Source of the DNA: an uncultured Mediterraneibacter sp.
GTDB taxonomy: Bacteria; Bacillota; Clostridia; Lachnospirales; Lachnospiraceae
Direction of reading: 5' to 3'
Assembly: GCA_944383695.1 (NCBI GenBank)
Contig: CALWQP010000002.1
Coordinates: 62,001-126,000, forward strand
Length of the DNA stretch: 64,000 bases
Each line of letters opens with the position of its first letter. Position 1 is the stretch's first letter. The translations under genes were made by a program, and so were the position numbers. The notes beneath the pieces were generated by a model that did not search any database, had not been told where the DNA came from, and saw only the letters and a program-made list of their open reading frames with translations. Shown piece by piece: positions 41,592 through 51,055 of the stretch.

Positions 41592-42704
41592 TCAAAGCTC
41601 TCCAAATTTTTCTATGATCGCATCTGCAATGCGCTCGCTCGCATGACCATCGCCATATGGATTACTTGCATGACTCATGGCATTATACGCGTCTTTATCC
41701 ATAAGAAGCTTCTTTGTCTCACAATAAATCACTTCTTCATCAGTTCCCGTCAACTTCAATGTGCCGGCTTCTATTCCCTCCGGTCTCTCTGTCGTATCTC
41801 TAAGTACGAGAACCGGCTTCCCAAGAGAAGGAGCCTCCTCCTGAATGCCACCACTGTCAGTCATGATCATATAACTCATATTCTGGAAGTTATGGAAATC
41901 GAACACCTCCAGAGGCTCTATCAGACGGACACTGTCACAATCGCCGAACACATCATTCGCAATCTCACGTACTTTTGGATTCAGATGAATCGGATAGATG
42001 ACCTTCACATCTGCAAACTCATCAACGATCCTTTTGATGGCACGAAAGATATGATACATCGGCTCACCAAGATTTTCCCTCCTGTGCGCTGTCAACAGTA
42101 TCATTCTGTCATTACCGATCCAGTCAAAAAGCGGATTCTCATATGAGTTGTCAACTGTTGTCGCCATTGCGTCGATAGCCGTATTTCCCGTAATATAAAT
42201 TTTTGACTTATCCTTTCCTTCCCTAAGAAGATTGTCTGCACTCACCTTTGTCGGGGCAAAATGCATATCTGCAAGACAGCCGACCATCTGGCGATTCATT
42301 TCTTCCGGATAAGGCGAATATTTGTTCCAAGTACGAAGTCCCGCTTCCACATGTCCGATTGCAATCTGACTATGAAACGCTGCCAAGGCCCCAGCGAAAG
42401 TTGTTGTCGTATCCCCATGCACAAGGACAATATCCGGGCGTTCTTTTTCCAGAACTTCTCCAATTTTTCCAAGGACACGCTGTACCACCTCATTGAGTGT
42501 CTGGCCCTGCTTCATAATATCAAGATCATATTCCGGTGTTATCTTAAACGTCTCCAACACCTGATCCAGCATCTGTCGATGCTGCGCTGTCACACATGTG
42601 ATCTGTTCGATCTCTTTTCTGGACTGCAATTCTTTGACAACCGGGGCCATTTTAATTGCCTCCGGTCTTGTGCCAAATACAGTCATTACCTTTATCCTTC
42701 TCAT
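41592..42704 (-). CDS. wecB: UDP-N-acetylglucosamine 2-epimerase (non-hydrolysing)
   Basis: 370 residues. Opening VMTVFGTRPEAIKMAPVV, then TAQHRQMLDQVL, HGDTTTTFAGALAAF, VEAGLRTWNKYSPYPEE, LTAHRRENLGEP, TDSGGIQEEAPSLGKPVLVLRDTTERPE (landmarks SGGIQEEA and TTERPE). It interconverts UDP-GlcNAc and UDP-ManNAc in the cytoplasm, supplying ManNAc for wall polymers, in keeping with the CpsF/TagA gene nearby. Normal length. Confidence 0.97.
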   Translation of the reverse strand: MRRIKVMTVFGTRPEAIKMAPVVKELQSRKEIEQITCVTAQHRQMLDQVLETFKITPEYDLDIMKQGQTLNEVVQRVLGKIGEVLEKERPDIVLVHGDTTTTFAGALAAFHSQIAIGHVEAGLRTWNKYSPYPEEMNRQMVGCLADMHFAPTKVSADNLLREGKDKSKIYITGNTAIDAMATTVDNSYENPLFDWIGNDRMILLTAHRRENLGEPMYHIFRAIKRIVDEFADVKVIYPIHLNPKVREIANDVFGDCDSVRLIEPLEVFDFHNFQNMSYMIMTDSGGIQEEAPSLGKPVLVLRDTTERPEGIEAGTLKLTGTDEEVIYCETKKLLMDKDAYNAMSHASNPYGDGHASERIADAIIEKFGEL

Positions 42705-42750
42705 ATATTTTCTCCTGTCATGATGCTTGCATTCTTGTACGATTAAGAGT

Positions 42751-45336
42751 TTATCGTACTACTACACGTTTTATCTTGATGAGAACCGTATTAAATTTCA
42801 GAAAAAAAGCACCTGTTCTTCTGTGAAATTTTACAAACCGGCTTGCAACCGCTGGATGATGATATATCTCGCCGTAGTTTTTCAATCGTTTATCAAAATC
42901 CATAAAAAACTTTCTCTTTGTCCAATATGTTCCAACGATCAGATAATGCGCTTTTGTCATTGGGACAACTACTTTATCCAAGATATACGATCTTTTTCCC
43001 ATCGAAATATCAGGAATGGTTTTTAAATACTCCAGAATATTAAAGAGCACCTTCGCATGTTGCTCATGATTTCTCATAAAGGATTGCTTACTTACCGACT
43101 GTCCGACACGTCCGATAAAGTACCGGTAGATGTCCAGCGGATAATAGGTTACTGTCCTTGCATTGATAATAGAATAAACATCAAACTCCATATCAACATA
43201 AAAGCACTTTTCTGTCAATCTGAAATGTGTATCCTTCATCATCTGCGTCTTAAAGCAGGAAGTGGCAAGAATCGGTCCCCATTCATCAAATCCATACCCC
43301 GGATAACACAAATCCTCAAAAATATACTGCTGTCCCGGTATCATGAATTCGTATATCTTTTTGTGGATAAGTTCATTGACAGTGGCATGATCCTCCGAAT
43401 AATCTGTCATAACAATGTCAGACTCTTCCCTTTCCAGAATGTCGATCAATTTCTCCAGATTTTCCGAATCAACCCAATCATCGCCGTCTATAACTCGGAA
43501 ATACTTTCCTTTTGAAATTTTTAATCCTTCATTGATAGTTGAACCATGACCTCCATTTTCCTTATCAATCAGTTTGATGACAGGATATTTTTCCATATTA
43601 TAGGTCTCCATCAGCTCATGGGCAACCTGAGACGTATAGTCTTTAGATCCATCATTCACAATGATGATTTCTATCTTACCTGCATTATTATGATTTAAAA
43701 TTGTCTTAACACCCTGACTCAAAAAACCTTCTACATTATAGGAAGGAATAACAATCGAAAGTACAGGGGATTCTACACCTGTAATCTTTTCAAATGTCCT
43801 CTTTTCATTTTCACCTGAGAATAACTCGATTTCTTTTTTTACTGTTTCGCTAAATGAGCACTTCTCAGCAACTTTTTTATGGCACTGCTCAGAACATTTC
43901 TGAAAGAATTCCGGATCATCATACAACTTTTCTATGATATCTGCATATTGTACATAATTTTCTGTTTCTGCAAGCAGACCGATATCATTTGGAAGGAATT
44001 CCTCTATCGCACCATTTACAGAACTGACGATGGCCAATCCCGACATAGCCGCTTCACACATGGATACTCCCTGCGCATCATATCTTGTAGCGAACAGACC
44101 GATCCCATTTTCCCTATGAATCTGTGCGATTTCCTCATGTGTAAAAAATTGGGGATAAAAATGTACATTACTGAACTGTCTTAATGGGGCGATCAGTGCT
44201 TCGTAAGTGTCTCCTCTTCCATATATGTTGAACTCCATATCTGAAAAACAGGGTCTCCGGCTCAGCTCCAAAATACATTTTACATTTACATCAATCGCAT
44301 ATTTATTGCAATTGTCGAATCGTCTTAAGAAATATACTTTTTTTCTTAATTCCGGATCTTTCGGTATATATCTGAAGGTTTTTTCATCTATAATATTAGG
44401 AATAACAACATAATTTTTAAATTCAATACCTATCAGCTTTTCGCTATGCTCTTTTATCCATTCAGAAACAAAAATCCATGTAACATTTGGCATTGAATTA
44501 TATCTCTTTATTAACAGATCATTCGATTCAAATCGAAATCTGTCCGCTTCTGAAATCGGATTATCTGGTCTGAAATATGGCGTAGTAAACTTTGGCCAGT
44601 CCCAATATAATGTCTCGGGCCCATGAACCCACAAGTAAAGTTCCGCCCCCTTAAGATCACAGCTGTCAAGGACATTCGCATATTTATAGTCAAAAAAATG
44701 AACCAGAATTTTTTTATAACTTCTTTTTCTCAGGATATTACGCAGCTCTAAAAAAGGTACGCGCAAAACGTCAATCCCCTCAAAGCTGTATTTACAACAC
44801 TCCTGGTAAGCGTGGCTGCACACAACGTCAAACTTCAACCCACTTTTTTTATATTCCATCAATCTGGAATGAACAAATCCGCTCAAATACTTGTTTTCCA
44901 ATGAAGGATAGCTTGGCGTTATCACTAAAATATCATTCTCTGTCAACGTATCTTTAAAAAACGATTCCGCCTCTTCCACAAATTCAATACTGAGACGATC
45001 GATCCTTGCTTTAGTCTTTGGCAGTATTTTAATAGCAAAAAGACATTGTCTGCATTCTCCATTATAGATAAGCCCTTCAGAATCGAAAGAGATTTGTCCC
45101 AATTCTTCTCTCTTTCTGTTAAACGCATGAAACATAACCGAGTTTCCCGAAAGCACTTCTCCACGAAAAACTACTTGTGTATACTGCTTTTTTATACTGA
45201 AAAGCTGAGGGATCATAAGAAATCCATGCGTATCAGAATTGTTTTCCACTATCAGAGTCCCATTTTTTTTGTGAAATTCTATATTTCGACTTTTAAATTT
45301 TATCCATTTTTTCTTCAGTCCATTTATTTCTGCCAT
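42751..45336 (-). CDS. Two-domain glycosyltransferase (GT4 plus GT2)
   Basis: 861 residues. An N-terminal beta-rich region (1-150) of unknown fold is followed by a GT-B (GT4-like) domain (about 160-520) with FVSEWIKEHSEKLIG, IYGRGDTYEAL and YDAQGVSMCEAAMSGLAIV. A GT-A (GT2) domain (about 525-840) follows with VLSIVIPSYNVEGFL, IIIVNDGSKDYTS and FRVIDGDDWVD, whose DGDD contains the DxD metal site. Two domains of different fold could add two sugars in succession, as in bifunctional teichoic acid or capsule polymerases. It lies directly upstream of wecB and downstream of the ABC exporter ATPase, so it probably builds the exported polymer. Confidence 0.85.
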   Translation of the reverse strand: MAEINGLKKKWIKFKSRNIEFHKKNGTLIVENNSDTHGFLMIPQLFSIKKQYTQVVFRGEVLSGNSVMFHAFNRKREELGQISFDSEGLIYNGECRQCLFAIKILPKTKARIDRLSIEFVEEAESFFKDTLTENDILVITPSYPSLENKYLSGFVHSRLMEYKKSGLKFDVVCSHAYQECCKYSFEGIDVLRVPFLELRNILRKRSYKKILVHFFDYKYANVLDSCDLKGAELYLWVHGPETLYWDWPKFTTPYFRPDNPISEADRFRFESNDLLIKRYNSMPNVTWIFVSEWIKEHSEKLIGIEFKNYVVIPNIIDEKTFRYIPKDPELRKKVYFLRRFDNCNKYAIDVNVKCILELSRRPCFSDMEFNIYGRGDTYEALIAPLRQFSNVHFYPQFFTHEEIAQIHRENGIGLFATRYDAQGVSMCEAAMSGLAIVSSVNGAIEEFLPNDIGLLAETENYVQYADIIEKLYDDPEFFQKCSEQCHKKVAEKCSFSETVKKEIELFSGENEKRTFEKITGVESPVLSIVIPSYNVEGFLSQGVKTILNHNNAGKIEIIIVNDGSKDYTSQVAHELMETYNMEKYPVIKLIDKENGGHGSTINEGLKISKGKYFRVIDGDDWVDSENLEKLIDILEREESDIVMTDYSEDHATVNELIHKKIYEFMIPGQQYIFEDLCYPGYGFDEWGPILATSCFKTQMMKDTHFRLTEKCFYVDMEFDVYSIINARTVTYYPLDIYRYFIGRVGQSVSKQSFMRNHEQHAKVLFNILEYLKTIPDISMGKRSYILDKVVVPMTKAHYLIVGTYWTKRKFFMDFDKRLKNYGEIYHHPAVASRFVKFHRRTGAFFLKFNTVLIKIKRVVVR

Positions 45337-45390
45337 CTTATCACTATTGCTCCTTTATCGTATTACAAACTTCACAAGCACCTTCAAATA

Positions 45391-46143
45391 TTATCCTACC
45401 TGGCTTTTATAATACGCCGCACATACCTCTTTTGTCTCCCCTGTCATTACAACCTGTCCATGCTCCAGCCATACAACCCGATCACATAAAGTTTCTATGG
45501 ACTTTATAGAATGTGAGACATACAATACCGTTGTTCCTCCGGAAATCAGACTGCGCATCTTATTCTCACTTTTCTGCTGAAAGTTTAAATCTCCCACAGA
45601 AAGGATCTCATCAACAATCAGTATTTCTGGTTCTACGATTGTTGCAACAGAAAATGCAAGTCTTGCCACCATACCTGATGAAAAATTTCTGACTGGTACT
45701 TCGAGAAAATCATGCAGCTCAGAAAAATCAACTATTTCTTGAAATTTACTATCAAGAAAATCTTTGGAATATCCCATAACGGCACCATTCAGATAAATGT
45801 TTTCCCGAGCATTTAGCTCCAGATCAAAACCAGCCCCCAATTCTATCATGGGGCAAATATTGCCCCCAACTAAAATCTGTCCCTTCGTTGGCTTCATAAC
45901 CCCTGCAACAACTTTCAATAAAGTGGATTTTCCCGCTCCGTTTGATCCCACAAAACCAACGACTTCTCCTTTTTTCACTGTAAAATTCACATCACGAAGC
46001 GCCCAGAATTCATTTTGCTTTTTTTGTTCCTTTCTGGACTGACGGGCATTTTTATTAAAAAAATCTATTGCTATCTGCTTTAAAGAATTATTCTTTTCAA
46101 TTCCCAGGTTAAATCGCATAGATACGTTTTGAACGTCTATCAT
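45391..46143 (-). CDS. Polysaccharide ABC exporter ATPase (Wzt/TagH type)
   Basis: 250 residues. Walker A GSNGAGKSTL at about 66-75, Q-loop, signature NFSSGMVARLAFS, Walker B EILIVDEILSVGD, and the H-loop VSHS. The first 30 residues are short and helical, as in Wzt-like proteins; there is no C-terminal carbohydrate-binding extension. It energises transport of a lipid-linked polymer to the outside together with the permease at 46153. The two genes are 9 bp apart. Confidence 0.94.
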   Translation of the reverse strand: MIDVQNVSMRFNLGIEKNNSLKQIAIDFFNKNARQSRKEQKKQNEFWALRDVNFTVKKGEVVGFVGSNGAGKSTLLKVVAGVMKPTKGQILVGGNICPMIELGAGFDLELNARENIYLNGAVMGYSKDFLDSKFQEIVDFSELHDFLEVPVRNFSSGMVARLAFSVATIVEPEILIVDEILSVGDLNFQQKSENKMRSLISGGTTVLYVSHSIKSIETLCDRVVWLEHGQVVMTGETKEVCAAYYKSQVG

Positions 46144-46152
46144 AATACCCTC

Positions 46153-46956
46153 CTACATGTAATAAATAAACTTATCTTGATTCTTTTTAAACACGACTAT
46201 GCCTATCACAAACACGATCAGGGCTGAACCACCACAGATAAGGAATCTTGTAACAGAAGGCATCTCCCCATAAAGTATGATAGTCCTCGCAAACGTTATA
46301 TAGTGATATAGAGGATTTAACTTTAATACGTTTTGTATCCATGGAGCAAGCATGGAAATGTCATACATAATAGGTGTAAAATAAGTCATAATTGTAATAA
46401 CAATTCCATAAATATAAAACATATCTCTCAAAAAAACTGAGATTGTAGACAGAATAAAGCCCACTCCTATTGTAAAAATCAATAAACATAAATATGAATA
46501 TGGCAACAGTAAATGCAACCATGTTATATGGCACTTTGTCTCCCCGCTTCCTGTTAAGATAATCACTCCATATAACGGAATCAATGTTAACAGAAAATTG
46601 ATCCCTACAAACAGGCATTTTGAAAGTGGGAAAATATATTTCGGAATATATATTTTGTTTAATAATGAAAAATTGGCTACCACAGCACTCATAGCAGAAT
46701 TAGAAGCCTCACTGTAGTAATTAAAAAAAGTTAATCCTGTCATAAGATATACAAGATAATTTACTCCAGGCATAGAAAACCGGAAAACATTTGAAAAAAC
46801 CACCGCCATCACGCACATCATCAGTACTGGATACAAAAGACTCCATACTACGCCAAGCACCGATCTTTTATATTTTACTTTAAAATCGCGGCTTACTAAT
46901 TGTTTCAATAAGAATGAATATTTTCGAAAATTATTAAATATATTTTTAATATACAT
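46153..46956 (-). CDS. Polysaccharide ABC exporter permease (Wzm/TagG type)
   Basis: 267 residues from the ATG at 46956; upstream in-frame ATGs (46992, 47007) would add 12 or 17 residues that do not fit the family start. Opening NIFNNFRKYSFLLKQLVSRDFKVKYKRSVLG is the ABC-2 permease pattern with an amphipathic interface helix, followed by six membrane helices. It forms the channel through which the polymer is flipped out. Start assignment is uncertain because the ribosome binding site is weak. Confidence 0.9.
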   Translation of the reverse strand: MYIKNIFNNFRKYSFLLKQLVSRDFKVKYKRSVLGVVWSLLYPVLMMCVMAVVFSNVFRFSMPGVNYLVYLMTGLTFFNYYSEASNSAMSAVVANFSLLNKIYIPKYIFPLSKCLFVGINFLLTLIPLYGVIILTGSGETKCHITWLHLLLPYSYLCLLIFTIGVGFILSTISVFLRDMFYIYGIVITIMTYFTPIMYDISMLAPWIQNVLKLNPLYHYITFARTIILYGEMPSVTRFLICGGSALIVFVIGIVVFKKNQDKFIYYM

Positions 46957-47180
46957 CTCTATTGCCCTTTCGTTGCCTTTCTTACACTCCATCCTACTAT
47001 ACGCCATATTACTCTATATTTCAAGTTTTTCGTCCATTTTCTATGTTTCCCCATATACTTTACAAAATGACTGTTGCTCTTATAAAAAAATGATTCTGCA
47101 TATTAACACCAAACCAACTTAAACAGACACTAATCTGTCAAATCGATCTAACATATACTCGTATTTTTCTTTAAGTTTTA

Positions 47181-47582
47181 CTATTCTTTAAATGAGAAAA
47201 AACGCTGTCCCAAATAATTTAGTCCCGTAAACAGACACATTCCCATAAGCATCGCTATATTTTCTCGTATTGTCACCGATGCTGATGATAAAATTTGAAA
47301 AGCCAGCGGCTTGGCAACCCCATACGCAATAACATAGCAGACAATTATATTCAGAGCAAATTTCACCGCACTTGCCACCAGATTCCCCTGATACTTAAAT
47401 GTAAAATATTTATTTAAAAAAAAGCTTAAAATACTAGTCAGCACATAATTTGCTATTGATGATACCCAATAGGAACAACCTGCCAAATTGTATAACCCGA
47501 ACATAATGCCCATGCCTATGACCGTATTAACGATACCCACAATAATGAATTTTACTAATTTAATATCAACTATTTTTTTCAT
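47181..47582 (-). CDS. GtrA-like flippase
   Basis: 133 residues with four predicted helices: FIIVGIVNTVIGMGIMFGLYN, YWVSSIANYVLTSILSFFLNKYFTF, then ALNIIVCYVIAYGVA and a last one ending in NYLGQRFFSF. GtrA proteins move undecaprenyl-phosphate-linked sugars across the membrane. The gene overlaps the GtrB-like gene at 47566 by 17 bp and lies between it and the exporter permease, so the pair is co-expressed. Confidence 0.88.
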   Translation of the reverse strand: MKKIVDIKLVKFIIVGIVNTVIGMGIMFGLYNLAGCSYWVSSIANYVLTSILSFFLNKYFTFKYQGNLVASAVKFALNIIVCYVIAYGVAKPLAFQILSSASVTIRENIAMLMGMCLFTGLNYLGQRFFSFKE

Positions 47583-48561
47583 CTTTGTTTACACTATTCT
47601 CTGAATTTTCTTGTGTCCTTTCACTTATTATATAACGCGGTCTTGCTTTTGTCTCCAGATATATCTTTCCAATATATTCTCCTATAACGCCAAGACATAT
47701 CAGCTGTATTCCTCCGATAAATGCCACGATCGCACAAGTACTGGCCCACCCCTGCACAGTCATACCGATAAAGTACCTTATAATGATCCATACCAGAAGA
47801 CAAAAACTCAATAATGAAACTATAAAGCCCATGCCCGTTATAAATCGGATCGGCTTTACACTCAGGCTGGTTATCCCATCTATGGCAAGAGACAGCATTT
47901 TTGACAGCGGGTAATGACTTTCTCCTGCAATGCGCTCATGTCTCTCGTAATAAACAGCTGTTGATTGAAATCCAACCAAAGGAATGATCCCTCTAAGAAA
48001 AATATTAACTTCTTTAAAATTTGAAAATTCTTGAAGTACTCGCGAAGAAACTAGTCTATAATCTGCATGATTATAGACTGTTTCCACACCCATGTGACGC
48101 ATAATTTTATAAAATGATTGTGCGGTAAAACGCTTAAAGAATGTATCCGTCTCTCTTTTGTTTCTGACACCATATACGATTTCGTTGCCTTTTAGGTACT
48201 CATCCACCATTTTGTCCATCGCATTTATGTCATCTTGCCCATCGCAATCAATAGATATTGTGATATCACATTTATCTTTTGCTTCCATTAGACCAGCCAA
48301 AACAGCATTCTGATGTCCTCTGTTCCTGCTCTGACGTATGCCGCAGAAGTGCCTGTTTTGAGTGGAAAGCTGGACAATAATATTCCATGTCTTGTCTCTA
48401 CTCCCATCATCCACAAAAAGAATTTTACTGGCGGAAGAAATCCCTTTCTCCTGAATTAAAAACTCCAATTTATTTAAAAATTGTACAGAAGTTACTGGTA
48501 AAACTTCCTCTTCATTATAACAAGGTATAACAATATATAAAATTGGATTTTTTCTTATCAT
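47566..48561 (-). CDS. GtrB/DPM1-like polyprenyl-phosphate glycosyltransferase (GT2)
   Basis: 331 residues. GT-A domain at the N-terminus with LYIVIPCYNEEEVLPVTS, ILFVDDGSRDKTWN, IDCDGQDD (DxD) and HADYRLVSSRV, then two membrane helices in the last 100 residues. Such enzymes load a sugar onto undecaprenyl phosphate at the inner face. With GtrA and the YfhO-like protein it forms a three-component glycosylation module. Confidence 0.92.
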   Translation of the reverse strand: MIRKNPILYIVIPCYNEEEVLPVTSVQFLNKLEFLIQEKGISSASKILFVDDGSRDKTWNIIVQLSTQNRHFCGIRQSRNRGHQNAVLAGLMEAKDKCDITISIDCDGQDDINAMDKMVDEYLKGNEIVYGVRNKRETDTFFKRFTAQSFYKIMRHMGVETVYNHADYRLVSSRVLQEFSNFKEVNIFLRGIIPLVGFQSTAVYYERHERIAGESHYPLSKMLSLAIDGITSLSVKPIRFITGMGFIVSLLSFCLLVWIIIRYFIGMTVQGWASTCAIVAFIGGIQLICLGVIGEYIGKIYLETKARPRYIISERTQENSENSVNKDEKNS

Positions 48562-48703
48562 CTGCTTTTCCTTTCAAAAACTGTTTACATAATTGTGATT
48601 CAACTCATAAAATTTTACAACTATATCGATTCAATTATAATATGAAACAAAACATCTGACTATAAGATATGGCTATACTATTTATCTTGTAATATCCAGG
48701 AGC

Positions 48704-50965
48704 TTATGCTGGTTTTCTTTTTTTCACAAAATACACTCCCCATACAAAAAATCCGCATAAGGAAAGAATACCGCCAACTTTCAAAAGAGGGACCTCATAG
48801 GTAAATATAATTTCGTTATTTCCTTCATATATTGCAACAGCCATTAGTCCGTTTATATTCAAAATTTCTGCTGTTTCCCCATTTACCGTGGCGCTCCATC
48901 CTGAATCAACAGGCACACTAAAAAAGGCATATTTATCTGAATCAGCATTTATCAGCATGCTAAATCCCTTCGTAGACCTTTCAAACTCCTCGCCAACCTC
49001 TGACAAATGTTGCTGGATGTCTTCATTTTTGTTTTCAGAAGATATTGCTCCATCAATATCTTCATCATATTCTCTTAAAACCTGCTTAACCTGCACTTCT
49101 TTATCGTCAGGGATGATCAAAGTTTTAATCATGGCCAATGAGCGTAATTCTGGCGATAATTCCAGGAACTTACTCTTGGTCATATAAGTATCATATGTGT
49201 ACCCTATGGGCAGTGTATTTGAATTTTCATATACATATTGCTTTCCTGTTTCAGTCTCTATTGTCTGAAGCAGCACTCCCTCTTCCTTTTGCTCCTTCTC
49301 TATAGAATACTTTCCTGCTAAAAGTTCCGTTGTGCCTTCCCAGGCTTCTGGATTTACTATTGTTCTTTCTAATCCTAAGGCCTCATAAAACTCAAAAATA
49401 CCGGGGCTGACCGTGCTGTTCCAGCTTCCGATTCCAGACAGCGGTACTGTCATTGTAACAAGATTATTATCATTATCAAACCGGTACTGTTCATCAAATG
49501 TGTTAATCTCCGATGTACTTTCTATATTCTTTTTATACCAATCTTCTGATGAAATACTAGATGCCTTCCGATAAAGAACGACATTTAACCCTGTTGTCAA
49601 TATACAAAATAAAGCAATAGAAACACACAAAGTGTATCTGTAAAACACATTATTTTTTATTTTAATAGTAATGAAATATGTCAATAATATGCCCGCTAAC
49701 GAAATCAAAGAAATGATTCCAAATACAACCGGTCTAAAAACAAGTTCATTTCCAGTCAATCTCCCATAGAAATAAACAATTGCTGTCAGTATCGTCCAAA
49801 ATATTAAGGAAACTATCACGCCCGCTAATATCTTATATTCCTTCCTATTCTCCAATACTTTTGCAGATGCCAATGCCATCAGTATAATAGGCATATAATA
49901 CCACCTATGATAAATAACAGCATTAAATAAGTAAAACACGCTCCCCAAAATCGGAATCATAGAAGTTATAAAAGAAATAATCAGCAATTTAGACAACCAC
50001 GTACGCGGTTTAGTAAGTATAAACGCAATAACTAAAATAATACCAACCATGGGGAGATATGCGGCGCAAGAAGAGAAATCACTCAAAAAGACGCATGATG
50101 AATGACTCATATTCTCTCCCGGGAAAAAAAGAGCACGTAAAATAACTAAATATTTTAAAGGATCAAAGACGATTGCATCAATTCCTGAAATATGCTCCTC
50201 AATTCTAGGGTTAGAAAGCACAAAGAAAACAGAGGGAAGAAGAAGAACAGACGCCATGATCGTTCCAAGAATTCCTTCTCCCAGACACAAAAAAGTTTTT
50301 TTCCATCTGTCCTCTTTTGTTGTAAAAAATCTGACCAGAAAATAAACAATAACAAAAACAACTTCTCCAACAAAAAAGAAATAACTTAAGAGAGCATTTA
50401 CAAATACAGTGAGAGCGAATACTGCCCTTTTCTTTTCAGCAACTAATTTTTCTACACCCCAAAGCATCAGAGGAAAAAAAGCAACTGCATCATGAAAATG
50501 ATAAAAAAGCAAATTTGCTGCCTGAAAACCCGAGAAAGCGTACAAGGCAGAGGCAAGTACAGCATATCTTTTGTCTTTTATAAATAGTTGAATATACATG
50601 AAAGAGGTCAGGCCTGCAATAGTATATTTCAAAATATATATTGTCCCTATCAAATAGGGGAACATCCGTGGTGGGAATAATAAAGTCACCCAAAAAAAGG
50701 GACTTCCCAAATTATAAAAACTAAACGCCCCTATAAAACTAGATCCCAGATCGATATTCCAATTCCAGAAAATCTCTCCCGACTTAACAGCATCATTTGC
50801 TAAAATATTAAATGGTATCTGTTGATTATTGAAATCCGCATATAAGGTAAAAAGCCCACCTTCTTTCAAAATAAAATATCCGAATACACAGATTCCTATC
50901 ACAAGATTAAACACTACTGCATAAAAATAGTATGACTTTCTTTTTTCCAAATTAAATAGCACCAC
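48704..50965 (-). CDS. YfhO-family membrane glycosyltransferase (GT-C type)
   Basis: 753 residues, GTG start at 50965. Around 13 helices (the first at about 14-35) with a large extracellular loop (about 450-730), the usual YfhO architecture. YfhO-like proteins glycosylate lipoteichoic acid or other wall polymers using undecaprenyl-phosphate sugars from GtrB/GtrA. It is separated from gtrB by 142 bp, and both are on the same strand. The C-terminal beta domain ends NEIIFTYEVPLLKVGG. The start is uncertain because no strong ribosome binding site is visible. Confidence 0.85.
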   Translation of the reverse strand: MVLFNLEKRKSYYFYAVVFNLVIGICVFGYFILKEGGLFTLYADFNNQQIPFNILANDAVKSGEIFWNWNIDLGSSFIGAFSFYNLGSPFFWVTLLFPPRMFPYLIGTIYILKYTIAGLTSFMYIQLFIKDKRYAVLASALYAFSGFQAANLLFYHFHDAVAFFPLMLWGVEKLVAEKKRAVFALTVFVNALLSYFFFVGEVVFVIVYFLVRFFTTKEDRWKKTFLCLGEGILGTIMASVLLLPSVFFVLSNPRIEEHISGIDAIVFDPLKYLVILRALFFPGENMSHSSCVFLSDFSSCAAYLPMVGIILVIAFILTKPRTWLSKLLIISFITSMIPILGSVFYLFNAVIYHRWYYMPIILMALASAKVLENRKEYKILAGVIVSLIFWTILTAIVYFYGRLTGNELVFRPVVFGIISLISLAGILLTYFITIKIKNNVFYRYTLCVSIALFCILTTGLNVVLYRKASSISSEDWYKKNIESTSEINTFDEQYRFDNDNNLVTMTVPLSGIGSWNSTVSPGIFEFYEALGLERTIVNPEAWEGTTELLAGKYSIEKEQKEEGVLLQTIETETGKQYVYENSNTLPIGYTYDTYMTKSKFLELSPELRSLAMIKTLIIPDDKEVQVKQVLREYDEDIDGAISSENKNEDIQQHLSEVGEEFERSTKGFSMLINADSDKYAFFSVPVDSGWSATVNGETAEILNINGLMAVAIYEGNNEIIFTYEVPLLKVGGILSLCGFFVWGVYFVKKRKPA

Positions 50966-50992
50966 TTTCTTATTATAACATTAAGCAATTAT

Positions 50993-51035
50993 GGAAATAG
51001 AACCATATAATGCACTGATTCATGGTTCTATTTCC
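50993..51035. repeat. 14-bp inverted repeat behind the autolysin gene
   Basis: GGAAATAGAACCAT (50993-51006) and its exact inverse ATGGTTCTATTTCC (51022-51035). No T-run follows in either direction, so it is a terminator-like or mRNA-stabilising hairpin between the autolysin stop and the yfhO-like start. Confidence 0.65.
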
Positions 51036-51055
51036 AGCAATTTAAACTATGTATT

